Below, one piece after another: positions 39,801 to 51,800 of a DNA stretch of 64,000 nucleotides; within the stretch, counting starts at the first letter, position 1, and the number at the start of each line of letters is the position of its first letter. The DNA is from Gavia stellata (Eukaryota; Chordata; Aves; Gaviiformes; Gaviidae): the NCBI RefSeq assembly GCF_030936135.1, contig NC_082605.1:16760261-16824260 (forward strand). Direction: 5' to 3'. A program made the translations under genes and the position numbers. A model generated the notes under the pieces. The model worked only from the letters and a program-made list of their open reading frames with translations. It was not told the origin of the DNA and ran no database searches.

Positions 39801-42800
39801 GCGTGCCACCTCAACGTCTACGCAGCAGGATTTAGCGGTGCCACCCCCCAACTGCAGCTACCCTCAGTGCCGTGGGGTGGTGCTGACCACGGGGTGTTAC
39901 CCCATCAACGTAACACCCATTTCTTAAAACCACTCCTGGCCCAGTATGGCAATTCTGCTAGCAGCGTATTACATCTCACGCAGTTCCTAATCATCAAAGA
40001 GTCACCATGAGAGGACTGGGAGATATATGATCTTGCCTGCGAGAAACAAGAAGCCAATTCAACATCTTAATGTGTCACATTTTAATGGAAACGCACATAT
40101 TAAAAACGCAATGTTAACAGCGAATCACTTCACCTGAAGCCGAAGGTTACCTTTGCCACCAGGAGTGTTATCATTTCTTTGACGGTTTCCTCAATTAGTT
40201 CATCTATTTTTGAATGGTACTGGTGCTAAAGAAAAATAAAAGGAGAGGAGGAAGAGAATATTAGCATTGATCACAGGCAAGAGCTCGATGGCTGTCAGCT
40301 TCTTCCCTTGGAAAACCACAATATGCAGTAGTATTAAAACAAAGAATTATGCAGCTTATTAACCTGTGCTCCACTATAGTGGCCAGTGATTACTTACACT
40401 TACAGGAGAGACCTTGAATTCAGGAGAATCTTACATCAGTTTGTGAAGCACGGGCAAACCCTGCCCTCTTCTGTGTGCCCGCAGCTCCAGGAGCCACACG
40501 CACACGTTGGAGGGGAGGCTTTGCCATGGCCGAGAGCACCAGCGCCCAGTGCTCCTAGAGACCCTGAAGTCCTTTTGCTTCAGTTCTGCGGGCATTATCC
40601 TGTTCATTTTGCACATGGATCACACCTGACAATGAGATACGCCTGTGGCCAGAGGGAAACGGGCAACCCTTGCCTAGGGCACCGCAAACCACACAGCCCT
40701 CGGAAGGGGAGTGGGGAGGATTTGCTGTGCCAGAGGAGTTTGCAGAGGGTTGAACCACTGGGGATGATGTTGCACCCTTCCCATCTACTGCAGCAAAGCA
40801 CTTGAGCCTGTGTTACACGCTGGGTTCAGCAAGCATGTGGCTCAAATTAAGCGCTCATTTAAATGCTTTGCTCAGTGACTATAAGATAGATTTGAAAAAC
40901 ACCCAACAAACGAAGACAAGCCTTTTTATCCCATGCAAAAGCCAGCAGGCAGTGCAGCCCCGAGCCCTGGGTGTTAGCAGATCCCACGGCACGAGCTCAG
41001 AACCGGCTGACCAACGCCAGTGCCTGCAGCATCAGTGTTTCTGAGTCTTCAACCCAATTTCTGCATATGCCAAACCTTGCTTAGCTTGGGAGCTCTGATG
41101 CAATCAGCTGCAATATGGCTAGAATAGGTACTAAAATACAGTCTTCTACTAATTTAGAAAAGACCTGTTTCCAATACAAGATTTAATTAGTGAAAACATA
41201 CAGTATATTCTTATTTTCAATGGACTGAGAAAATACTGATTATGACTGCTTTCCAACACAAAACATTTGATTTTTCAGTCAAACATTTCAAGCACTGGTG
41301 CTAGTCACTATATTCATTACCACTTGGCATTAATATTGTTTTAAAATGTTAACATCAAATCACATTGAAAGAGACAAATCTGCTTTAAATACTAATCAGA
41401 CTTTGGGAAGGAAGACTGCGAGGGCTTTGCAAATGCTTGATGTTGGTCTCAGTGTCTGATGGGTAGTCTCTGAACTGCTCTACAATTTGCGGATTTTTTT
41501 CTATGAGAGTAACATTAATACAGGAATTTGGAAGAAAGAAAATAAAAGTAGGACACACTTACCCACTCTCTAGCAAACTTTTCAGATGATTGGGGACAGA
41601 AATAAAGAGGAAAGTGCAAAAGACAGGAAAAAGAACATATGAAGATAAACAATAAATAAACCAAAATCTTTAAAAAAAAGGGACATAGGAGAACAGCAGC
41701 ATCACGCATAGAAACAACAAGCAATGGAAACTGAAATGTGATCAAAACCTCCTTTCCGTGAAGTATCAGAGATTGCTACCTGTAGTATTTGCAGGCAGCA
41801 AAACAAGGGGAAGGGACAGGATTGTACCTAACTGCTGACAGTCTCTTACAGTTTTATTTCGCTCTGAAGAGGAAGGCGACTGGCTGTCGACAGGCAGGGT
41901 TCAGCATCAGGGCAGCCGCACACCCTTCACCAGGATGCACCCGAAGGGTGAGCCCTGCTGCAGGGCGGGCAGGGCAGGCAGGGCAGGCAGGGCAGGCAGG
42001 GCAGGGGCGCCCGGTGCAGCACACCATGGCCGAAGACCTGGCTGGGGCCACTCAGAGCCTTGCCTGGGCAGGAGGACAGGCTGGCACTGCCACGCCACGG
42101 GCTGCGATCTGCCAGGCCCACTCAGAGGAAAAAATATACATCAACAAGCAAGTGATATTTGCATTTGCAGTTTCCGTTTCCATGTCCTGCTTTGCAGGTC
42201 AAGACATATACAAGTCCCTTATAGGGATCATAGTTATGAGTAATCTGTTTAACGCAGAGTTAGCCCTTATCAGCTCCCAGGATTGACCTGGCTGTTCCCA
42301 GCACTGCTGGAGGTGTAGCTGTGGGGTGATGGGGACCTGTAACAGCTGGGTACGGGTAGGAGCTGCTGACGTCCTTGGCATACGCAGCCAGGACCTCCTA
42401 AGGGAGATAAAGAAGGCATTGTGCATATATCGGGGGTGTCTTCCCCATGACATTTTCCTTCTGCTGCTGCGTTTTCTGTGTGCGTGGAAGACCTCGCAAC
42501 CAAAGATTTAGCTAACTGCTTTCATTGGGTAAATCACGAGTTTTAACACAGAAATGGCTAGCTATGTGCAAAACAATGCACTGTGAAGTGCACTGACCAA
42601 TGCATTTCCAATTAAAAGCTTGTTTAAAAAGAGCCCTGATGGAATAAAACCGCAACTCTGAGAGCGGGAGAGGACCCTGTGCACGCACCAAGGCGGTGTT
42701 GGTAGGACTCTGATTGTTCCTTCCCATTGCGGCCGTAATCCCTGGGGCAGACTCAGACCCGGTGCCAGGGCCAGCAACTGTGCAGAATAGGGCCCGGGAG

Positions 42801-45800
42801 GCTGTGGGTCCTGCCCCGGGCAGCCGCAGCGACGTGCACCCAGCGCTGCCCATGCTGCGGCCCCAGCTCCGCCTTGGGAAGGCGAACCCTGGCCAGGATG
42901 GGGTCGGAGAAGGCAGCGGCTTGGAAAACAACTGCTTGGTCCTGCTTTCACAGATGCCTGGCTCGTAAACCAGCGTTTCCAACAGCTCCTTCTACATTTC
43001 TTATGAAAACACCCAAGGTTAAAGATCGCATAACTGGTTTGCTTTATCCAGCATAGCCCCCGCTTTCGATCGAGTTCATCACAGCTTTCTATTAGCTCAA
43101 TTATTACAATCCATAATCAGTGCACTACAATGATTCAACTTGACTTTATGTGATGAGTATCTTGCCTTGTCATGTAACAGATTGTGTGTACGTTGTATTT
43201 CTCTAAGGACCATCTGACCTTAGATATTAAATAGAAACATACTAGACCAACTGAGAAACATTTAATACATACATTTATCCCCTTAGATGTATTAAAAATT
43301 CAGAGGAAAAATAAATATTTAAGATGGTAAAGTATGTTTACCAAATGTTTTAACAGCTGCCTTTAGAGACAAGGAAATGGAAATGAAATGATGGGTGTTT
43401 GTTTCACAGAGTAATGCTCACAAAATGCATTCAAGTATCTGTTAAGTGAGTGTAACTGAAGGTAGTCTTAAAGGGAAGGCCATTGGGGTGGGAGGGGAAC
43501 CACAGGAGCGAGGTCAAATAATCTGTCAGAGAGTCTCTGCTCACGTACAGCTTGGACCGTCAGAAAAATCAGTGGTTTGTTTCTAACCAAAATGTCTTCT
43601 TCACCTAGGTCTGGGCAAACGCGCCTGCCTGAGCATGCGGTGGGCAACGTGAGCCCTTTTTGCTGCTTTTGAACTGTCTGCAAAGGGACCCTGTATTTCA
43701 GCGAGCCTGTGGTGGCTGCCCCACTGAGGGAGGGTCCCGTCAGCAAGGAGCGTCTGTCCCTCCCTCCCTGTCCATCCCTCCCCAGTGGGGCTGCAGGCGG
43801 CCACGCACCGGGGACGGGAGGACGGGGGGACTCAGCCATGCACAGACCCAGCTCCCCGAATTACGGAGGAAGACAGAGGCTCGAAACCCGGTTTCTCATC
43901 CCTCTGCTGTCTATCTGACCGTCTCATCATTTCCACCGGGGACTGGAAGAGGCGGGGTGGCATTTTGTCCTCCCCTCGCAGGCTGTAATGACAGATCTAT
44001 ATCCGAACTTTTACTCCCCACAGCATGACCATCTCAGCGCACAGGTAAGACAGCTTCAAGAAGAGGAGATGGAGGTAGCCGAAATATGGAGTGGCACGAG
44101 TGAATGGAGGGGGAGGTAGGAACACTCATTAAAAGAAAGAGAAGAAAAAGGGAGGGTGTATAAAATAGTGCAGCCCTAAATGGTAACTTATGCACCGATA
44201 ATTTACATCTGCTTTACAGGTCTGTTCAGCTGTCTGTTAAAAACCTCATGCCCCAGCAACTGCTGCTTGCCACAGGAGTTAGGCTTCTCCGAGCTGCCGT
44301 ACCAAACACCTTCTTGAAGCGGCACAGGCAGATTTGCAGAGCTAATCCCCGCTGCAGCTGAGAACAGCACAGAAACAACCGCGCTGCCGCCTGCTCCCCT
44401 CTCACTTGCAGTTTGACTCAGGCCGAATGTGCAACATGGCTAATGCTCAAAATTTGGAGGAAACTGTGGCAAGCACAGAGCATCACAGCTGGGCATGGAA
44501 AGATGCAGGGAGTGCCTGGTCACACCGTATCCAGACGCAGCTGATGTTATCAGTCCTGTGCCATCTGAATACTTAACCTGACAATTTTATGAATGCAATG
44601 AGCTTGCTCTGCCATGATATCAGAGTCTGTTTGATCTCCAAAATGTCCCTGTCCCCAGGGGCTGTGCTAGCATAATGCAAAAGGGTTTGATCCTGGTTTG
44701 CAGTGGGGAGCATGGCAACCACAGCCCCTCCTGGCTGACGGGGCACTGCCAGGGCAGATGTTGCAGCAGCTGTGGGCTGAAGGATTTTGGGAGGTAAATG
44801 GGTATGAATATGGAACAGAAAATGGTAGAGAAGTTCATGTCCAAGCTCGGACAACAAAAGCCCGCTCAAGATGTGCCTCAGCTGACCTGGAGGACGAGGG
44901 AAGAACCTGATGATGAGCAGCATGAAACCTCTCTTACAAGGTGACTGTCACAAATAAAATCTCATAACTGAAACATGTATAAGAAAAATAAAAAGAACAG
45001 CTGGGTCTGATCCAAACACCACTGACATCAGGGCAAGGAGCCCTGCTGCATCCAGCGGCCTTTGGAGCAAGTCCTCTCAGAGGAACAGGGTGAGGTAAAC
45101 AACTAAAAAAACCCCAAACCAACTTGCAATGATTCACTGCAAAATCTGACCATGGAAAGTTGTAGCGGAAGGACTTATCTAGAAAATGCTGACAAGCAGC
45201 AGGATAGGACAGTCAAACAGTATTTGTGAATTTATTCTGGACTGGTATAGGAATATTTAATTTGGCTTGAAGCCAGCGTAGCAAAATGGTCATTATGATG
45301 CATTTAATCTATTCCAATTCACCATGTCTTTCTAATTCATAGATCAATTCACAGAAACTTTAACCTTCAACTATGGCTTCAGAGGAAAAAAAGTATCAGC
45401 AATTAATTAAAACAGGTTTGTTGTTTGGCACCTTGAGTCATTAAGAACCTGGAAATCCAGGATCAGCAAGCTTGCTGAGTATAGCCAGTACTCAAGGAAG
45501 TCACAGCAGCTGGAATTTCAATTTGCTTTTGGAAGTTTTCTATTTTGGGTTTGTTTTTTTTTTTTTTTTCCTTACAAGCATCACAGCAACAACTTGGCAC
45601 TTCCATTTTCCTTATATTTGTCTACAGAAAATAGTCATACACAGAAAGTGTGTTGCCAACACCTGGCTCCAAGGTGCAGTTAATGACTCGATATATATGG
45701 TCATCATGCATCAAGCAAGCTTAAGAGATACCTTATGCACACTGCAGTCCTTGCAAAAAGTCACTCCTAAGTGACGGGGATTCCAAATGTTTATATTCAT

Positions 45801-48800
45801 TAGATTTATTTGAGAGCAGCCCCCTGCATATTCATCTACACACTCTATATGGAAGGCTAAATCCACATCTGATAGAATGCCTCTGAAACTAGCACAACAG
45901 GAGATAGGAAATTTCATGACGTTGCCTTTAAAAGCTGTGAAGGGAAGAACCTGCATTTTTACCTCTTGGCCCATTTCCATACTGCAAAGCTTTGTTGACT
46001 GAGCTTTGGCATCCACCATGACATTAAACATGGTGCATATTGATTGAGGGACTCGGAAATCTGTTGATCGGCTGGTTTTCTGCAGCTTTACTTCAAATGC
46101 AATCCTGGTTCTGTTAAGGAAAAGAGAAAAGGTATTTCAGTTGCTTTTTTACGTATTGAAGCTAATAATAATAACGTGAAACAACACTGAGAAGAGTTCA
46201 ACAAACCAGAAAGCTGAATGCTACTGGGAGTGTTATAGTGCAATTGTTACAAGTGTGCTTTTACTAAAAATGATTTTGCAGTTTAAAAAGAAACGCACTT
46301 TCCAGAATATACACTATTTATAAAGTGTGCAACTGTTTCAGGGGAACTATGACTTTCTCATGCTTGATAAACAGTGTGATGATGTTACAAACAGCAGTGT
46401 CAATGTACACCTATAATTTGGGTGCATTAGCTGATTTACAACCACAGACAAATAGCAAGTCTGATGCATTAAAGGAAGCTCCTACTGCTCCATGATATTA
46501 ACTACAAATAACAGAAGCTCATTCATCGCTTGACTGAAAGGACATTGCCAGATCATTGCATTTTTAGGTCCACATGATTTTATTTGCTTGCTGAAAGTTT
46601 GTAATTGTCTCATAAGTTCATAGAAGTAGTTTCCCTGAACCATATATACTCACCAGAATTCGCCTGCAAAAAGTGCATGGGCACAGTCGCACACGTATGA
46701 ACACACGCACACGCATCGCACAAGCCTGCACCTCGCTGCTCTCCTGAAGTTTGACTGAGCTCAAATTTGACATCCCTGGCAGTTACAAACCGTGTTACAC
46801 CAAGAGCTTTGTTGGGCCAAAGACTACAGGATTTGACCCCGTGTCATATTTTAAAATACCGAGGCGTTTGTGACTCTAACATGGGGAATACTCTGTAGTA
46901 CAGGGGGCATTGCCTTGCCTTTCTTTGGAGCCCCTCTGCAGATTCCTGAGGTTCTTCACTAGTCTAACCTAACACAGAACAATTATCACATCAGACAGAA
47001 TCTGCCAACAAATTAACATCGGAGCTTCAATTTAGAAATAACAAATAATATCAACTGCAGCTCAGGAATAACTCTGCTCTTGAACGATCCCCCAAGGGTT
47101 ATGCAAATGAAAACTCATTTACAAATGTGAAACTCCTGTTCTTGGGATGAGACCTGAGCTGGTACGTAGGTCCTCCTGCCTGGATTCATTAGCGAAACAG
47201 GCCTTCCTTGCAAGGGCTGCTTTCCCCACAGCACCGACATACAACCAAGTGCGGAAGGCGGGGTCGCTCCTCCATGGTATTCAACAGTTCAGAGACAGAC
47301 GCGAAGAAAAATGTTGTGTCAAACTGAATTGCTAAAGAAACCTTAGCCAGGCCCTGTTTGCAGGTGATATAAATAGGGAAGGCAGCATATTGGTTTACAT
47401 CAGCAGTGGCATTTGAACTGATTTAATTACCAGTGCCAGATTTAGCCTGGACTCGGGGACTAGAATCTTGATAATTACTGAAAGGACCCAAAGTGACTGG
47501 GATTTTCCATCTCCTCGCAGAGATGAGCGTGTTCCTACTTACTTATGCTCAGAACCATTATATATAGTCTCACCATTACAAGCCGGGCCAGGTTTTTACA
47601 GAGGGGCAACATATTTGTAGAAAGGTTGAAGCAGTTGGGAACGCAACCCCCCCCAGGCTTTCAGGCACACAAGCTTTTCAGATGTACCTGGAAACCGGCT
47701 TGTTTTTCCCCGTTATCTCGGCTGAGCTAACCTCCTCTGATTTCTATAGATCATCACAGCTATAACTGCACTGGAGGTGTAGCAAAGGTGCCTTGGTTCC
47801 AATTTAAAAAAAAAAAAATGAGAAAATAAGTGTTTTGCTGGTGGTGCTGGGCGCAGAGCAGAGAGCAGAGCTTCGGCACTGGCTTTGCTCCTAAAGAGCA
47901 GTCTGACAACTGGAGGACAACGGAAGCTCAGTGTTCATGCCAGCCAAAGGCCCAAAGACAAGCTGCTGCAATAAAGGGGGACATGCTCAATGCCAAAGAC
48001 ATCACGACCATCTCATTGCACTTAAAATGTACTGGGTTTTATTCCAGAGCAAGCCTTGAGCTGTCTGCCTTCCAGCGGCTGAGTCTCCTGCCTACATCTC
48101 GGGGACCGACCGTGCCTTCCCCTACGGTGACGTTGCATATCCAGACTGTGAGGAACGTGCGAAAAATAAATGCCACGCTTGCACTTGCAGAGTGGCCAGG
48201 CAATCGTGGTACAGAACAGTCACATCACACATTGTAGCTAATATTAGCATCTACCAGCTGTATTTGGCAATCATTTTTCCTCTGGTTCATCTCTTTGGCT
48301 ATTAATTTCTGCACAATGGAATGCAAAGTTCATTTCTTCCTCCTGCCTTATCACCTCTGTTGCCAAATAGACATAAATTACTGTGTAAAGGTTGGAAACT
48401 CAACCTTAACATTTTGTTTTCAAAATGACACAGCTGCCTGTATGTTTAAGTGTTTTAAGGAGACCTCACTGTTTTGGAAGATCTGCAGATGAGTATCCTA
48501 TAATGTGGCTGATGATACAACAGCTTTTCTCAATTGACGGCAGATGTGAAGCCTGTGTGCCAAGCTACACAATATCCCCTTTCTGGGATCACTTTTTTGC
48601 TTGTTTTTTCATGGATCTGTGTTTTTTAGGTGGGTGCTGGGATCTCACTTAGGGCTATGCCTTCAGCACTCAACCCCACCAACACCAAACTGCATTTACA
48701 AAGAGTTGGCCTCACGTGCGGTACCAAAAATAAGTAACATCCCATAAAGCTTGAAAGAATGGGTGATTTATTGCCTTATTGTGAATATGCACTCTCCAGA

Positions 48801-51800
48801 GTCTCAACAGAGAAGTGCTTGCTTGGGAGAGTCCACAATTCACAGCAATAGGGTGGCTTTCCACCACGCCTGTGCTGGGCAGAGGTGAGCTGAGGTCGCT
48901 TATAAGTGGTGGTTGAAGCAAAGTTTCATTGATAATAAGACAGAAAAAAACATTGCATCCTGTGTGCTCCTATGAGAAACATGACTAGTTCGCTCGTGGG
49001 CACGTACCTTTTCACGCAGGACTCAATCATGTCACTCGCCATAAGCTTCAAGCGTTGCTCTAAGTGTTTTCCAAATTCCTCCTCAGGCCAGTGCAAATCC
49101 CGAATGAAAGTCTGTAGGGCATCGAGTTTCCAGAACAGATCTTCAGAGGTGCCTGATCCATTGCTGGCAGGGCAAAACGAGAACAAAAGTCATAAGTGGC
49201 ATCAGGCTCTTTGTAACCTGATGTGGAGACCATTCCTGCAACAAGTGTAGAGCAGACAGTAGTTTCATACACAGGACAACGCTGGCAATCTCCACCATCA
49301 GGATTTTGAGTTTTACCATACAGTTGCCTAATCTACCTTGCTGTCATCACCCACAAAACTTTCCAGACCAGATGAGTAAGACAACATTATGAGTTACACA
49401 TATTAACAGGAAGAATGTGTGTATGGTAAAAATCAGCCTTAGTTAATAACCACATTAATGTATGTGATTATTAAGAATTAAGGCCAGAAATTGTGGTAGA
49501 AAAATCCTCAATCAATAATAACTGCCATACCAGACTGTATGCAGTTATTAAGTTTTAGGGTTTCATGCAATTCTCCCCCCTCCGAATTATACCTTGAGTT
49601 TGCCTTGTCCCCACCCCGCAGTGAGGCCCCATTTCCAGGTAAGGGACAGTGCTAACAAGTGGTGAGCGAGGACACGCTTTATCTCTTGAACAGCTGAAAA
49701 AAAATCGGGGTAAATCAATTGAGCTAAGGGCACTAGACATCTCATATCCAGGAGTTTTGGCAGGATTGACCGCTGCACCTTTTCACAGATCTGCCTCTTG
49801 CAAAGGCATCTATAGGACAACAAACTTCCATTTTTAAAAAAAAATATTTTGCAACATCTTTGGTCTGTCACAAAACTCTGAATTTCTCTCCCAAGTGTAT
49901 ATTCTCGTACCCACACCCCTGCCCAGATGGAAGTCTTTGGTCCTGCAGTGTGTAGCTACACCGGCTCTTTTCACAGTATAATTATATCTCAAACCTCCAC
50001 TTACAGAATAAAAATACAGAACTGGATTGCACTCTGTTTCTGCAGAGAAATTTATGCATCCATAACCCTTTTCTCTCCCTCTCTCCTCCTCCTTCACTTT
50101 TTTTCAGAAAAATTACCAAGGGAGCTTCAAGAGTTTCAACCCCCTCCTCGCATACCACTAATGCTAACACGGTAATCGATAAGATATTTAACACACCATG
50201 CATTACCACTTGTGCTGACATCATCTATAGAAACAGATGAGGGAGGGTGTTTCTATTGTGACAGATGCCAGCTGCATTGAGTTAATGCTAGAGGAGATCG
50301 GAGCTAATGCATACACGGCTACTGCAAGGTGAGAACGGTAGTCCCAACATGCTAGAGGGGTCCTGCGGGGTCCTGTGCTAGCAGACTTAACGAGATAAAG
50401 AATGAATCGTCTCGGTTGTAGGAGAAACGTATCTGATACTAAGCAACAGGTAACATGTCCTTGATGGAGGGGAAGGGTGAGTAAGAGGAAACCAGGGCGG
50501 TGAAAAGATAAAGAATCAGGCATTTCCTTTAACCAGGGGACCAGTTTGTACAACAGTCTCCAGTGTTCACCTACTGTCAGTTTTTAGTTTTGCCTGGTTC
50601 AAACCTGTGCTTGGGTATAAATAAGCTTTAACAGTCTAAACCCAGTTTTGAATTTATGTTTTAAATAATTAAATACGTACAAATACAATAATTGGTATTT
50701 ACTACAGCAACATTATGACACCCATTTGGTTGCAAAATTTTTAACGTATTTTTCTTGGTCTTTTTCTCACTTTCGATTAGGGGTCCATGCGAGTAAACAA
50801 TATAGTATATCAATTTCCAAGACGCACTGTTAATATTTTGCTTGTGAGCGCTGCAATTACTCTAATCACGCAAGCAGCTTGCAATATACCATTGATGCTC
50901 AAGCGTTTTCAGAGGGATCATCCAATTTTCTGTCATGACATGATTCTTATCTTTTCAAGAGCAATACCACAAAGCATGCACAGAGAAAGATTAAAACTTT
51001 CAAGTACTCTTTACAGACAACTGCCTAAGCTAGCCTTTAATATAGCTATCTTAGCATGAATATGAGTTGTATAGCTTTGAAACATAAACGACTGTGCTAA
51101 CATTTAAAAAGTTTTTAAAATCTATTAAAAAATCAAACATAAGTGTTTGGTTTACTTCTGGTTCATTACCACTGCTCTGCAATAAAGCCTGCACGAGGCT
51201 AATGGCAGAGGCATTTTGGTGGACTCCAGGTGTAGATGTAATCTGGGGTGTTTCAGTAACAGTGAAGGGGGTAGTTTTGGGGGGCTTCTTCAGTTTTATC
51301 TTTTAAGTGAGAAGGTAGGGAAAAAGCAACACATCTGTGTAGTGCTGGCTGAGACCACCCCATGCCAACCCTAAAAAACCCTCTAGGAATTTGGGTGGAG
51401 AACTGGCAAGATCTCGGTTCCTGTGCTAGGACATCTCGGGAGATAAGCTACCTCCAATGCCGAGATTCGGGTTTAGCCCACTGTGTACTACCCTCCACAC
51501 TGTGTGGTGGCTGGGACTTTTAAGGGAAATCTGCTATAAAAACAGAAGTTGCCTAATCTGTGCTCAGGATTTGCGGTATCTCCCCCGAGCTCCACCCGAG
51601 CACCCTGGGACGCTCGGACAGGGAGCTGGGAGCACGAGGCTCCTGCAGATCGACTGCTTTGACACCGTGGCCTATTTTCCAGGCCATAAAATAAAGCTCA
51701 CGTTGGAACTATCTTTCGTTAGTCGGTCACGGCATTATTGAGGCTGTAATGTAAATAATGTAAAATACTATGGAGCTTTAATTGCCCTCTGGGGCCTTCT

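Larger units (their letters stand above)
41578..45962 (-). other. CADPS: CADPS intron between exon E and the microexon (4.4 kb)
   Basis: The transcript 3' end holds the long pyrimidine tract of the microexon (41592-41633). The intron also has a 9-base minisatellite at 41963-42007, an AT-rich ordered block at about 43070-43330 and a T16 run at 45554-45569. GC-rich stretches near 42640-42910 and 43610-43830 carry long composition-driven frames only. Confidence 0.85.
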
